This document shows, one piece after another, positions 25,578-34,233 of a stretch of DNA of 55,048 bases. The stretch is taken from assembly GCF_014648555.1 (NCBI RefSeq), contig NZ_BMRI01000001.1:181380-236427 (forward strand), read 5' to 3'. The position numbers and the translations under genes were made by a program. Source of the DNA: Kitasatospora griseola (GTDB lineage Bacteria; Actinomycetota; Actinomycetes; Streptomycetales; Streptomycetaceae). How positions within the stretch are numbered: the first letter of the stretch is position 1; the number at the start of each line of letters is the position of its first letter. The notes beneath the pieces were generated by a model. The model searched no databases and was not told where the DNA came from. It saw only the letters and a list, made by a program, of their open reading frames with translations.

Positions 25578-26392
25578 TGGGCCAGCACGCCTGTCGGCGC
25601 GGCGTCGCGCTGCTGGGCCTCGGGCGGCTGTTCCAGTTGGAGTTCCTTCTTGCGCTGCTCCTCCTTCAGCCGCTCCACCTCCTCGGCGAAGCAGGCCGCG
25701 GCGTCCTCCGGCGGCAGGCGCTTGTAGCGGCGGATCCCGAGGTTCAGCGACTGGATCTCCATGTCGAGCGCATCGGCGGTCTGCTGGAGGTTCATGCTCC
25801 GCTCGCGGAACTTGAAGTAGGTGATGACGCCGGCCGAAATGCTCACCGTCGCGCTCAGCGCCACCGCGATCCAGCGCCAGCCGTCGTCCTCGGCCGAGGC
25901 CGTGGTGAAGACCGACGTCAGAATCGACCCCACCAGGACCGAGACCTGGAAGAAGTTGTGCCGGTTCCGGTATTTCGCGGCGCCCTGCCGGTAGCTGTCG
26001 CGGATCTCGACGACCGACTCGCGGTATTCGTGGAACGAACTGGCCACGGCCTGGTTCTGCCGCGCCAGGATCGACCTGCGCTCGGATTCCAGCTTCTTCA
26101 GTTTCGTCCGGACGGAGAGCAGCTTCCCTCGCAGGTCGAACCACATCGTGGGCGCCATGAAGAGCGAGAAGGCGAGGGGAGCCCCGAGCAGGAAGTTCAG
26201 CCCGATCCGGCCCTGTCCGGGGCGCGAATAGTCGACGAAGACGTTGACGGCGACGATTCCGAGCACCAGCACCGGAATTCCGCCGAACCCCCACAGCATC
26301 GACAACCGCTTCCGGAACATCAGTTGATCGATTTCCGCCTCGGCGTCGATCACCTCGTGTTCCACAACCAGCAACTCGCGCGGCCCGGCCAT
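25574..26392 (-). CDS. DUF4231 / SLATT-like membrane protein
   Basis: A 272-residue protein with four hydrophobic segments. Two are near the N-terminus (about 32-52 and 66-86). After a charged coiled-coil stretch (KLKKLESERRSILARQ) come two more (about 143-163 and 171-191, the second ending AGVITYFKFRE). The pattern NFFQVSVLVG... WRWIAVALS... YFKFRERSMNLQQTAD fits the DUF4231 family, which belongs to the SLATT group of membrane effectors proposed to form pores in bacterial conflict systems (established literature by Aravind and colleagues). The start is ATG at 26392 with GGGGGG 5 nt upstream. It is translationally coupled to the STAND-TPR NTPase, so the pair likely works together. Codon use is slightly less GC-biased than neighbouring core genes. 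Confidence 0.72.
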   Translation of the reverse strand: MAGPRELLVVEHEVIDAEAEIDQLMFRKRLSMLWGFGGIPVLVLGIVAVNVFVDYSRPGQGRIGLNFLLGAPLAFSLFMAPTMWFDLRGKLLSVRTKLKKLESERRSILARQNQAVASSFHEYRESVVEIRDSYRQGAAKYRNRHNFFQVSVLVGSILTSVFTTASAEDDGWRWIAVALSATVSISAGVITYFKFRERSMNLQQTADALDMEIQSLNLGIRRYKRLPPEDAAACFAEEVERLKEEQRKKELQLEQPPEAQQRDAAPTGVLAQ

Positions 26393-26411
26393 GATCACCC
26401 CCCGGCGCGGC

Positions 26412-26465
26412 AGCCTAGCAAGCCGGACCCCGGCCCGGCAGGCCTTCGCCGCCGAACCGGGGTCC
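26412..26465 (-). terminator. glnA2 terminator, with DUF4231 promoter just beyond
   Basis: GGACCCCGG (26425-26433) pairs with CCGGGGTCC (26457-26465) right after the glnA2 stop. A -10-like TAGGCT on the minus strand (26412-26417) follows, 19 nt before the DUF4231 start, so its -35 would fall inside the hairpin. Confidence 0.6.
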
Positions 26466-26473
26466 CGTACGCG

Positions 26474-27835
26474 CTACAGCACCTGAAGGATCTTCTTCAG
26501 CTCGAACGGGGTGACCTCGGAGCGGTACTCCTCCCACTCCTGCCGCTTGTTGCGGAGGAAGAAGTCGAAGACGTGCTCGCCCAGCGTCTCGGCGACGAGT
26601 TCGCTGCGCTGCATGAGATCGATGGCTTCGCCGAGGTTCTGCGGCATGGGCTGGATGCCGAGGGCGCGGCGTTCGGCGTCGGTCAGGGCCCAGACGTCGT
26701 CGTCGGCGCCGGGCGGGAGTTCCAGGTTGTCCTCGATGCCCTTGAGGCCGGCGGCGAGGGTGACGGCGTAGGCGAGGTAGGGGTTGCAGCCGGTGTCGAG
26801 GGAGCGGACCTCGATCCGGGTGGAGCCCTGCTTGCCGGGCTTGTACATGGGGACCCGGATGAGGGCGGAGCGGTTGTTGTGGCCCCAGCAGATGTAGGAG
26901 GGGGCCTCGCCGCCGGCGCCGGCGGTGCGCTGGGAGCCGCCCCAGATGCGCTTGTAGGAGTTGACCCACTGGTTGGTGACGGCGGCGGTCTCGGCGGCGT
27001 ACTTGAGCAGGCCGGCGATGAAGGAGCGGCCGACCTTGGAGAGCTGGTACTCGGCGCCGGACTCGTGGAACGCGTTGCGGTCGCCCTCGAACAGCGAGAC
27101 GTGGGTGTGCATGCCGGAGCCGGGGAAGTTGGAGAACGGCTTGGGCATGAAGCTGGCGTGGGCGCCCTGTTCGAGCGCGACCTCCTTCATGACCAGCCGG
27201 AAGGTCATGATGTTGTCGGCGGTGGAGAGCGCGTCGGCGTAGCGCAGGTCGATCTCCTGCTGGCCGGGGGCGCCCTCGTGGTGGCTGAACTCGACCGAGA
27301 TGCCCATGGATTCGAGCATGGTGATGGCCTGGCGGCGGAAGTCGTGGCCGATGCCGCGCGGGGTGTGGTCGAAGTAGCCGGACTGGTCGGCGGGGGTGGG
27401 CGGGGTGCCGTCGCCGGGGAGGTCCTTGAGCAGGAAGAACTCGATCTCGGGGTGGGTGTAGAAGGTGAATCCCTGCTCGGAGGCCTTCTCCAGGGTGCGC
27501 TTGAGGACGTAGCGCGGGTCGGCGTAGGACGGCGAGCCGTCGGGCATCAGGATGTCGCAGAACATCCGGGCGGTGCCGGGGTTCTCGGAGCGCCACGGCA
27601 GTATCTGGAACGTGGTGGGGTCCGGCTTGGCGATCATGTCGGACTCGTACACCCGGGCGAAGCCCTCGATCGCGGAGCCGTCGAAGCCGATGCCCTCCTC
27701 GAAGGCCTGCTCCAGTTCCGCGGGGGCGACCGCCACCGACTTCAGGAAACCGAGGACATCGGTGAACCACAGCCGGACGAACCGGATGTCACGCTCTTCG
27801 AGCGTGCGAAGCACGAACTCCTGCTGCTTGCCCAT
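26474..27835 (-). CDS. glnA2: Glutamine synthetase-like GlnA2 (gamma-glutamylpolyamine synthetase type)
   Basis: A 453-residue type I glutamine synthetase fold protein that reads closely like streptomycete GlnA2, which ligates glutamate to polyamines rather than ammonia and serves polyamine use and detoxification. Visible motifs include GFDGSAIEGFARVYESDM, the metal-binding HPEIEFF and NPYLAYA, and the ATP-binding KPFSNFPGSGMHTH. At the place of the adenylylated Tyr of type I-beta enzymes the sequence is DNLELPPG, with Glu instead of Tyr, so GlnE cannot modify it. ATG at 27835, AGAGGTGAGA about 9 nt upstream. Streptomycetes keep it near glnE; here an accessory block separates them. Confidence 0.9.
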   Translation of the reverse strand: MGKQQEFVLRTLEERDIRFVRLWFTDVLGFLKSVAVAPAELEQAFEEGIGFDGSAIEGFARVYESDMIAKPDPTTFQILPWRSENPGTARMFCDILMPDGSPSYADPRYVLKRTLEKASEQGFTFYTHPEIEFFLLKDLPGDGTPPTPADQSGYFDHTPRGIGHDFRRQAITMLESMGISVEFSHHEGAPGQQEIDLRYADALSTADNIMTFRLVMKEVALEQGAHASFMPKPFSNFPGSGMHTHVSLFEGDRNAFHESGAEYQLSKVGRSFIAGLLKYAAETAAVTNQWVNSYKRIWGGSQRTAGAGGEAPSYICWGHNNRSALIRVPMYKPGKQGSTRIEVRSLDTGCNPYLAYAVTLAAGLKGIEDNLELPPGADDDVWALTDAERRALGIQPMPQNLGEAIDLMQRSELVAETLGEHVFDFFLRNKRQEWEEYRSEVTPFELKKILQVL

Positions 27836-28042
27836 GGGGACAGTCTCACCTCTGCTCTTTACGCCCGTGTTACGCCCTGCGCGTCCCACGCGTCGTGCGC
27901 GCCGTGTCGTGCGCGCCGCGCCGGACCCGCTGCACGCCGGATCCGCACCGCGCCCGAACGCGCCGTCCCCATCATGGCGGATCCCCGCCCGCTTGCCGAC
28001 CGCGGCGGCCCCGGAGGCACCCACGTCCGAGGGCCACCCCGA

Positions 28043-28072
28043 GCGACATAACGTCAGTTAGACGATTACACT
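28043..28072 (+). promoter_or_regulatory. nadE leaderless promoter
   Basis: -10 TACACT (28067-28072) ends 7 nt before the nadE ATG, and GCGACA (28043-28048) sits 18 bp upstream as the -35. The same TACACT-CGnGGTC-ATG pattern occurs before map (44966-44981). Confidence 0.55.
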
Positions 28073-28079
28073 CGTGGTC

Positions 28080-29825
28080 ATGCCGAATCTGCGTCTCGCC
28101 CTGTGCCAGATCGACCCCTGGGTCGGTGACCTCGCCCGCAACAGCGAGGAGGTGCTGCGCTGGTCGAAGCGGGCCGCCGAGTCCGGCGCGGACCTGATCG
28201 CGTTCCCCGAGATGGTGCTGACCGGCTACCCGGTCGAGGACCTGGCGTTCCGCAACTCGTTCGTGGAGGGCTCGCGCGCCGCCCTGGTGGACCTGGCCGC
28301 CAAGCTGAAGGCCGAGGGCCTGGGCGAGGTCCCGGTGGTGGTCGGCTACCTGGGCCGGGGCGAGCCCGGCAGCACGTACGCGGGGAAGCCGCAGAACTGC
28401 GCGGCGGTGCTGCGCGGCGGCGAGGTGGTCACCCGGTTCGCCAAGCACTTCCTGCCGAACTACGGCGTGTTCGACGAGTACCGCTACTTCGTGCCGGGCG
28501 ACCAGCTGACGGTCCTTCGGCTGCACGGCGTGGACATCGCGCTGGCGATCTGCGAGGACATCTGGCAGGAGGGCGGCCGGGTCGCCGCGACCGGCCAGGC
28601 CGGCGCGGGGCTGCTGCTGTCGATCAACGGCTCGCCGTACGAGCGCGACAAGGACGACGTCCGGCTGGCGCTGGTCAAGCGCCGGGCCGCCGAGGCCGGC
28701 TGCCCGCTGGTGTACCTGAACATGGTCGGCGCGCAGGACGAGCTGGTCTTCGACGGCGAGTCGCTGGTGGTCCGCGAGGACGGCGAACTGCTGGCCCGCG
28801 GGCCGCAGTTCGAGGAGGCGCTGCTGGTCATGGACCTCGACCTGCCGACCGCGACCGAGCCGGGCCTGCCGGACGGCACCGTGCTCGCCGACGGCCTGCG
28901 GCTGACCCGGGTCGACCTCGGCGGCGCGCCGAAGCCCGCCCCGGCCGAGCCCGTGCGGCCCCGGATCGGCGAGCGCCTCGACGACGAGGCCGAGGTGTAC
29001 GCGGCGCTGGTCGAGGGCACCCGGGCGTACGTCCGCAAGAACGGCTTCCGTTCGGTGCTGATCGGCCTGTCCGGCGGCATCGACTCGGCGCTGGTCGCGG
29101 CGATCTCGGTGGACGCGATCGGCGCGGAGAACGTGTACGGCGTCTCGATGCCCTCGCGCTACTCCTCGCAGCACTCCCGGGACGACGCCGCCGAGCTGGC
29201 CCGCCGCACCGGCCTGCACTTCCGCACCGTGCCGATCGCCCCGATGTTCGACGCCTACCTGGGCGCCACCGAGCTGACCGGCCTGGCCGAGGAGAACCTG
29301 CAGTCCCGGCTGCGCGGCACCCTGCTGATGGCGATCTCCAACCAGGAGGGTCAGATCGTCCTCGCTCCTGGCAACAAGAGCGAACTCGCGGTCGGCTACT
29401 CGACGCTGTACGGCGACTCGGTCGGCGCGTACGGTCCGATCAAGGACGTCTACAAGTCGCTGATCTTCCGGCTGGCCCGCTGGCGCAACGCGCAGGCCGA
29501 GGCGCGCGGCGAGGTGCCGCCGATCCCGGAGAACACCATCAGCAAGCCGCCGTCCGCGGAGCTGCGGCCCGACCAGGTGGACAGCGACTCGCTGCCGGAC
29601 TACGACCTGCTGGACGCCGTCCTCGACCGGTACGTCGAGGGCGACCAGGGCCGGGACGCGATCGTCGCCGAGGGCTTCCCCGCCGAGGTGGTGGACCGGG
29701 TGGTGCGCCTGGTCGACACCGCCGAGTACAAGCGCCGGCAGTACCCGCCGGGCCCGAAGGTCTCGCCGAAGAACTTCGGCCGCGACCGCCGACTGCCGAT
29801 CACCAACCGCTGGCGGCAGGGCTGA
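28080..29825 (+). CDS. nadE: Glutamine-dependent NAD+ synthetase
   Basis: A 581-residue two-domain enzyme that amidates deamido-NAD to NAD+, the last step of NAD synthesis, using ammonia released from glutamine. The N-terminal nitrilase-type glutaminase domain shows Glu in FPEMVLTGYP (near 46), Lys in FAKHFLPNYG, and Cys in AICEDIW (near 159). The synthetase domain begins near 300 with the PP-loop SGGIDSALV (near 328) and includes ENLQSRLRGTLLM and GNKSELAVGYSTLYGD. The ATG at 28080 is chosen; a GTG two codons earlier is possible, but the promoter spacing favours a leaderless start at the ATG. Divergent from glnA2. Confidence 0.95.
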   Translation: MPNLRLALCQIDPWVGDLARNSEEVLRWSKRAAESGADLIAFPEMVLTGYPVEDLAFRNSFVEGSRAALVDLAAKLKAEGLGEVPVVVGYLGRGEPGSTYAGKPQNCAAVLRGGEVVTRFAKHFLPNYGVFDEYRYFVPGDQLTVLRLHGVDIALAICEDIWQEGGRVAATGQAGAGLLLSINGSPYERDKDDVRLALVKRRAAEAGCPLVYLNMVGAQDELVFDGESLVVREDGELLARGPQFEEALLVMDLDLPTATEPGLPDGTVLADGLRLTRVDLGGAPKPAPAEPVRPRIGERLDDEAEVYAALVEGTRAYVRKNGFRSVLIGLSGGIDSALVAAISVDAIGAENVYGVSMPSRYSSQHSRDDAAELARRTGLHFRTVPIAPMFDAYLGATELTGLAEENLQSRLRGTLLMAISNQEGQIVLAPGNKSELAVGYSTLYGDSVGAYGPIKDVYKSLIFRLARWRNAQAEARGEVPPIPENTISKPPSAELRPDQVDSDSLPDYDLLDAVLDRYVEGDQGRDAIVAEGFPAEVVDRVVRLVDTAEYKRRQYPPGPKVSPKNFGRDRRLPITNRWRQG

Positions 29826-29914
29826 CAAGGCGGACGGCAGGGGCTAGGGTGAGCGCCGCGAGACGCGCCCGATCATGGACGGCGCACCGGCCGAAGGAGG
29901 TGGGAGAGATCACC

Positions 29915-29959
29915 GTGCAGGTTGTCGAGGTGCTCCCCCGCCGTCGGGCCGCGGTCTGA
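29915..29959 (+). CDS. 14-residue micro-ORF upstream of PrmC-related gene
   Basis: GTG at 29915 with GGGAGAG 6 nt upstream (and a strong AAGGAGG further up) encodes MQVVEVLPRRRAAV and stops at 29957-29959, 38 nt before the methyltransferase start. Its ribosome binding site is better than the one for the main gene. It may be a leader peptide; a run of three Arg near the end is notable. Unproven. Confidence 0.35.
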   Translation: MQVVEVLPRRRAAV

Positions 29960-29979
29960 CCGCACGGGAGCCCGCAAGG

Positions 29980-29991
29980 CTCTTCGAAGAG
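29980..29991 (+). promoter_or_regulatory. Self-complementary CTCTTCGAAGAG at the ribosome binding site
   Basis: The perfect 12-bp palindrome ends with GAAGAG, part of the AGAGG ribosome binding site of the GTG at 29998. Folding would hide it; ribosomes on the micro-ORF just upstream could affect it. Confidence 0.35.
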
Positions 29992-29997
29992 GTCTTC

Positions 29998-30789
29998 GTG
30001 TCGTTCCCCCTTCCCTCTGCCGAACTTTCCCCCGCCTGCCTGGCCGACCGGCTGCGGGCGGCCGGCTGCGTCTTCGCCGAGGACGAGGCCCGGCTGCTGC
30101 TGTCCGCCGCCGACCACCCCGCCCGGCTCGCCGAGATGCTCGAACTGCGGTGCGCAGGGCACCCGTTGGAGCAGGTGGTGGGCTTCGCCGAGTTCGCCGG
30201 GCTGCGCATCGCCCTGGCCCCGGGCGTGTTCGTGCCGCGCCGGCGCAGCGAGTTCCTGGTCGAGCGGGCCGCCGCGCTGGGCACGCCCGGCACGGTGGTG
30301 CTGGACCTGTGCTGCGGCTCCGGCGCGATCGGCGCGGCGCTGGCCGACCGGCTCGGCGAGGTCGAGCTGCACGCCGCCGACGTCGACCCGGCGGCCGCCG
30401 CCTGCGCCCGCCGCAACCTGGCCCCGTACGGCGGCGCGGTGCACCTGGGCGACCTGGACGCCCCGCTCCCGCGGGCGCTGCGCGGCCGGGTCGGGCTGCT
30501 GGTGGCCAACGCCCCGTACGTGCCGACCGGCGAGATCCCGCTGCTGCCGCCGGAGGCCCGCGACCACGAGCCGCCGGTCGCCCTGGACGGCGGCGCCGAC
30601 GGCCTGGCCGTACAGCGCCGGGTGGCGGCCGCCGCACCGCGCTGGCTGGCGCCCGGCGGCCACCTGCTGATCGAGACCAGCGAACGGCAGGCCCCGGCGA
30701 CGACCGCGCTGATGGCCGATCAGGGCCTGACCGTCCGGGTCGAGCAGGACGAGGACCGGGACGCCACCGTGGTGATCGGCGGGTTCTGA
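29998..30789 (+). CDS. PrmC/HemK-related putative protein-glutamine methyltransferase
   Basis: A 263-residue SAM-dependent methyltransferase resembling PrmC, which methylates the Gln of the GGQ motif in release factors. The SAM-binding motif VLDLCCGSGAIG (near 99) and acidic ADVDP are present. The catalytic NPPY of true PrmC reads NAPYVPT here (near 178), as in the actinobacterial 'PrmC-related' subfamily known from memory. It is therefore probably not the housekeeping PrmC and its substrate is uncertain. The start is GTG 29998 with AGAGG 5 nt upstream, preferred over an in-frame start at 29875 that would run across the micro-ORF in another frame. Confidence 0.8.
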   Translation: MSFPLPSAELSPACLADRLRAAGCVFAEDEARLLLSAADHPARLAEMLELRCAGHPLEQVVGFAEFAGLRIALAPGVFVPRRRSEFLVERAAALGTPGTVVLDLCCGSGAIGAALADRLGEVELHAADVDPAAAACARRNLAPYGGAVHLGDLDAPLPRALRGRVGLLVANAPYVPTGEIPLLPPEARDHEPPVALDGGADGLAVQRRVAAAAPRWLAPGGHLLIETSERQAPATTALMADQGLTVRVEQDEDRDATVVIGGF

Positions 30790-30801
30790 GGCCTGCCCCA
30801 G

Positions 30802-31800
30802 CTAGTAGCGGTAGCCGGCGACCACCGCGAGGTGGTCGCTGGCGTCCGCCGGCAGGGTGCGGGAGTCGGTGGGGACCAGCCCGCCCTTGCTGAGGATCTG
30901 GTCGATCCGGGCCATCGGGAAGGACGCCGGCCAGGAGAAGCCGAAGCCGTCGCCGGCCGCGCCCTGGGCGGAGCGCAGCTGCGAGGTGATCGGGGCCAGG
31001 CTGCGGTCGTTCACGGTGCCGTTGAGGTCGCCGAGCAGCAGCACCTTGCGCAGCGGTTCGTGCGCGACGGCGTCCCCGAGGGCCTGCACGCTGACGTCCC
31101 GGCGGCCGGCGGTGAAGCCGCTGTCGAACTTGACCCGCACCGAGGGCAGGTGGGCGACGTACACGGCGAGCGGGCCCTTGGGGGTGGTGACCTCGGCGCG
31201 GAAGGCCCGGGTCCAGCCCATCTTGATGTCGACCACCTCGACGCCGTCGATCGGGTAGCTGGACCACAGGCCGACGGTGCCCTCGACCGCGTGGTACGGG
31301 TACGCCTTGGCCAGCCCGGCGACGTACACGGGGACGGCGGATCCGGAGAGTTCCTGCAGGGCGACGATCTGCGCGCCGGAGCCGGTGAGCATCCGGATGG
31401 TGCCCTGCGGGTCGTCGTTGGCGGCGGCGACGTTGTGGCTGAGCACGGTGAAGTCGCCGGGGCCGCTGCTCTTGTCGACCAGCAGCGCGCCGAACAGGTT
31501 CAGCCACACCGCGGCGGGCAGCAGCGCGGCCAGCACGGCGACGCCGGAGCGCCGCCACAGGGCGAGCGCCAGCAGCACCGGCACGGTCAGGCCCAGCCAG
31601 GGCAGGAAGGTCTCCAGCAGGCTGCCCAGGTTGCCGACCGCGTTCGGCACCTGCGCGTGCGCCACCAGCAGCACCGTCACCAGCACGCCGAGCAGGGTGA
31701 GCGGCCGGCCGCGCCGCCAGTCGAACCAGCGGCGCAACCGGCCGCGCCGGGTCTGCTCCTGCTCGTCCGCCGCTACCGCCGGGCCCTCCGCCCGCACCAT
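30802..31800 (-). CDS. Membrane-anchored endonuclease/exonuclease/phosphatase-fold protein
   Basis: A 332-residue protein with three membrane segments at the N-terminus (about 33-53, 64-82, 87-110) and an outward EEP domain. The fold's motifs are visible: VLSHNVAAAND (Asn), VALQELSG (Glu), AHLPSV, LLGDLNGT (Asp-Asn) and a terminal SDHLAVV (Asp-His). Members are Mg-dependent phosphodiesterases acting on nucleic acids, phosphoinositides or sphingomyelin; the extracytoplasmic place suggests scavenging or lipid cleavage. It ends 13 nt from the PrmC-related gene in a convergent arrangement. Confidence 0.82.
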   Translation of the reverse strand: MVRAEGPAVAADEQEQTRRGRLRRWFDWRRGRPLTLLGVLVTVLLVAHAQVPNAVGNLGSLLETFLPWLGLTVPVLLALALWRRSGVAVLAALLPAAVWLNLFGALLVDKSSGPGDFTVLSHNVAAANDDPQGTIRMLTGSGAQIVALQELSGSAVPVYVAGLAKAYPYHAVEGTVGLWSSYPIDGVEVVDIKMGWTRAFRAEVTTPKGPLAVYVAHLPSVRVKFDSGFTAGRRDVSVQALGDAVAHEPLRKVLLLGDLNGTVNDRSLAPITSQLRSAQGAAGDGFGFSWPASFPMARIDQILSKGGLVPTDSRTLPADASDHLAVVAGYRY

Positions 31801-31924
31801 GCCCGCTCCTCGCCGCCGTGTCCGTCGTGTCCGCCGACTCCCCGTCGACCCCGTCCGACCTGCTCCGATCCGATTCTCGGCTCAGCCTATGACGGGAGGG
31901 ACGCGACAAAGTGTGCGAAGAGTT

Positions 31925-31943
31925 CCCGCCGAAAGCCGGCGGG
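31925..31943 (-). terminator. Terminator after tetR of the efflux operon
   Basis: CCCGCCG (31925-31931) pairs with CGGCGGG (31937-31943), loop AAAGC, directly past the stop codon at 31946. Confidence 0.6.
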
Positions 31944-31945
31944 GC

Positions 31946-32587
31946 TCAGCGGGCGGCGAGGCCGTCGAGTGCGGCGTCGATCATCTGCCGGGGCAGGTCG
32001 GGGTCCTCCAGCGGCGCGTCGTCCCACAGGACGGTGCGCAGCAGGATCGGCCCGATCAGCATCTCGCAGAGCAGTTCGACGTCCAGGTCGGAGCGGAGTT
32101 CGCCCGCCTCGACACCGCGGCGGACGATCTGCCGGATCAGCTCGCGGCGCGGACGGACCACCCGTTCGTGGTACGTCTGCTTGAGTTCGGGCCAGCTGTT
32201 CATCTGCCCGAGCGCGGACTTGACGATCCACCGGGAGCGCTTGATCAGGCCGCGCCGGCGCATGTAGTCGACGGCGCTGATCAGGTCGTCCCGGTAGGTC
32301 GGGCCGGCCAGCGGCGGCATCGGCTCCTCCAGCCGGTCGACCACGTCGACCAGCAGGGCCTCCTTGTTGGGCCAGCGCCGGTAGATGGTGGCCTTGCCGA
32401 CGCCCGCCTCGGCGGCGATCCGCTCGATGGACAGCTCGGCCAGGCCGACGCCGTCCTCCATCAGCTTCTCGACGGCGCCGAAGATCGCGTGCTCGGCGGC
32501 CTCGCTGCGCGGACGGCCCCGCCGCGGAGCGTCCTGCTCCGTGGCGGGGCCGTGGCACGGCTTGAGCGGAGTGTCGGCGCTTGTCAT
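31946..32587 (-). CDS. TetR-family regulator of the adjacent efflux pump
   Basis: A 213-residue TetR-family protein with a basic start GRPRSEAAEHAI, a clear helix-turn-helix (IAAEAGVGKATIYRRWPNKEAL) and a C-terminal ligand domain of the TetR_C type seen in regulators of DHA2 pumps. The ATG at 32587 has GTGGAG about 9 nt upstream; five in-frame codons before it start at a GTG without a better site. It follows the MFS gene by 23 nt on the same strand, so pump and repressor form one operon, probably controlled through the palindrome at 34250-34272. Confidence 0.87.
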   Translation of the reverse strand: MTSADTPLKPCHGPATEQDAPRRGRPRSEAAEHAIFGAVEKLMEDGVGLAELSIERIAAEAGVGKATIYRRWPNKEALLVDVVDRLEEPMPPLAGPTYRDDLISAVDYMRRRGLIKRSRWIVKSALGQMNSWPELKQTYHERVVRPRRELIRQIVRRGVEAGELRSDLDVELLCEMLIGPILLRTVLWDDAPLEDPDLPRQMIDAALDGLAAR

Positions 32588-32610
32588 GGCCTTATTCTCC
32601 ACCCTTGCGA

Positions 32611-34227
32611 TCAGACCTTGGCGGGACTCGCGTCGGAGTCCGTCCGACCCTGCGCGCCGGGCTTCCCGGCGGGGGCGGCGGAGGCAGCGGGGAGCTTGCC
32701 GGGCAGCAGCGCCATCGCGAGCACCGCGCCGAGCACGGTGACGCCGGCCGAGACCGCGGAGACCACGTGCATGGCGTGGATGAACGCGTCCTTGGCAGGG
32801 TCGACCAGGGCCTGCAGGTGCAGCCGCTCGGCCGCCCCGAGGGTGGACTCGATCGACTCGCCGGCCCGGGAGCGGAACTGCTCCGGCACCGCGCCGAGGT
32901 GGTCCTCCATGCCGTTGCGGTACACGGTGGACAGCAGCGCGCCCAGCACCGCGATGCCCAGCGAGCCGCCGACCTGGCGGAAGGTGTTGTTCAGCGCGGA
33001 ACCCGCGCCGGCCTTCTCGCGCGGCAGCGCGCCCATGATCGCGACGGTGACCGGCGGCATCACGTGCGCCATGCCGGTGCCCATCACGAAGCCGAGCACG
33101 ACCAGCAGCCAGATCGGGCTGGTCGCGGTCAGGAACACGTAGCCGAGGAAGCCGACGGTGACCAGCAGCATGCCGCCGGCGCAGGTCAGCCGGATGCCGA
33201 TCCGGTCCACCACCAGGCGGGCCCGGGGCGCGAAGATCAGCTGGGCGACGGCCAGCGGCAGCATCAGCTCACCGGCCTGCAGGGCGCTGTAGCCGCGCAC
33301 GCTCTGGGTGTAGAACACGCCGAAGAACGAGACGCCCATCAGCGCGAAGAACACGATGCCGACCACGCTGATCGACGCGGAGAACACCTTGTTCCGGAAC
33401 CAGGTGACGTCCAGCGCGGGGTGGCTGGTGCGCTTCTCGAACAGCACGAAGGCGGCCAGCGCGAGCAGGCCGACCAGGGTCGGCACCCACGCCTCGGGGG
33501 CGGTGAAGTCGGCGAGTTCGCCGCCCTTGATGATGCCGTAGATCAGCGCGACCAGGCCGATCACGGACAGCAGCACGCCGACCGGGTCGAGCTTGCCCGG
33601 GTTGGGGTCCTTGGAGTCCGGGACCAGCCAGCCCATCAGGCCGAGCGCGAGGATCACGATGGGGACGTTCACCAGGAACACCGAGCCCCACCAGAAGTGC
33701 TCGATCAGCAGGCCGCCGGTGATCGGGCCGATGGCGATCGCCAGGCCCACCGCGCCGGCCCAGATGCCGATCGCCTTGGGCTGCTCGTGCCGCTCGAAGA
33801 CGTTCATGATGATGGCCAGCGTCGCCGGCATCACGAACGCGCCGCCGAGGCCCATCACCGCGCGGTAGCCGATGAGTTCGCCTGGGCTGGCGGCGAACGC
33901 CGACAGCAGCGAGCCGAGTCCGAAGACCACCATGCCGGACAGCAGGGTCCACTTGCGGCCGAACCGGTCGCCCAGCAGGCCGGCGGTGAACAGCAGCCCG
34001 GCGAACACCAGGGTGTACGAGTTGATCGCCCATTCCAGGTCGCTCTGGCTCGCGCCGAGGCCCACCGGGGCGGGGGTGGCGATGGTCTTCATCGCCACGT
34101 TGAGGATCGAGTTGTCGAGTACGACGACGAGCAGGGCGAGCACCAGGGTGCCCAGGATCCACCAGCGTCGGCGGTGTACGGCTTCCGGCACCCGAGGGGC
34201 CTGGAGCGGCGCGGTCGGCGAGGTCAT
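32611..34227 (-). CDS. DHA2-family (EmrB/QacA-type) MFS drug exporter
   Basis: A 538-residue proton-driven multidrug exporter with about 14 membrane helices. It shows the motif C-containing [11 protein letters not shown] early, the MFS loop motif [16 protein letters not shown] (near 84) and [23 protein letters not shown] of the 14-helix family. It probably removes antibiotics or the cell's own products. The first gene of the operon with tetR (31946-32587). The ATG at 34227 lies 6 nt after a -10 TAGTGT, so the message is probably leaderless. Confidence 0.93.
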   Translation of the reverse strand: MTSPTAPLQAPRVPEAVHRRRWWILGTLVLALLVVVLDNSILNVAMKTIATPAPVGLGASQSDLEWAINSYTLVFAGLLFTAGLLGDRFGRKWTLLSGMVVFGLGSLLSAFAASPGELIGYRAVMGLGGAFVMPATLAIIMNVFERHEQPKAIGIWAGAVGLAIAIGPITGGLLIEHFWWGSVFLVNVPIVILALGLMGWLVPDSKDPNPGKLDPVGVLLSVIGLVALIYGIIKGGELADFTAPEAWVPTLVGLLALAAFVLFEKRTSHPALDVTWFRNKVFSASISVVGIVFFALMGVSFFGVFYTQSVRGYSALQAGELMLPLAVAQLIFAPRARLVVDRIGIRLTCAGGMLLVTVGFLGYVFLTATSPIWLLVVLGFVMGTGMAHVMPPVTVAIMGALPREKAGAGSALNNTFRQVGGSLGIAVLGALLSTVYRNGMEDHLGAVPEQFRSRAGESIESTLGAAERLHLQALVDPAKDAFIHAMHVVSAVSAGVTVLGAVLAMALLPGKLPAASAAPAGKPGAQGRTDSDASPAKV

Positions 34228-34233
34228 ACGAAC

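Noticed and set aside
25578..26294. Long N-terminal extension of the STAND-TPR protein
   Set aside because: It lies entirely within the DUF4231 coding frame and reads as a shadow (Gly/Arg/Pro-rich); the GTGA overlap gives a natural start.
27858..27873. GlnR-like half-sites (GTAAC-n6-GTAAA on the minus strand) upstream of glnA2
   Set aside because: The second half-site is poor, the site is close to the start, and glnA2 is not, to my knowledge, a GlnR target.
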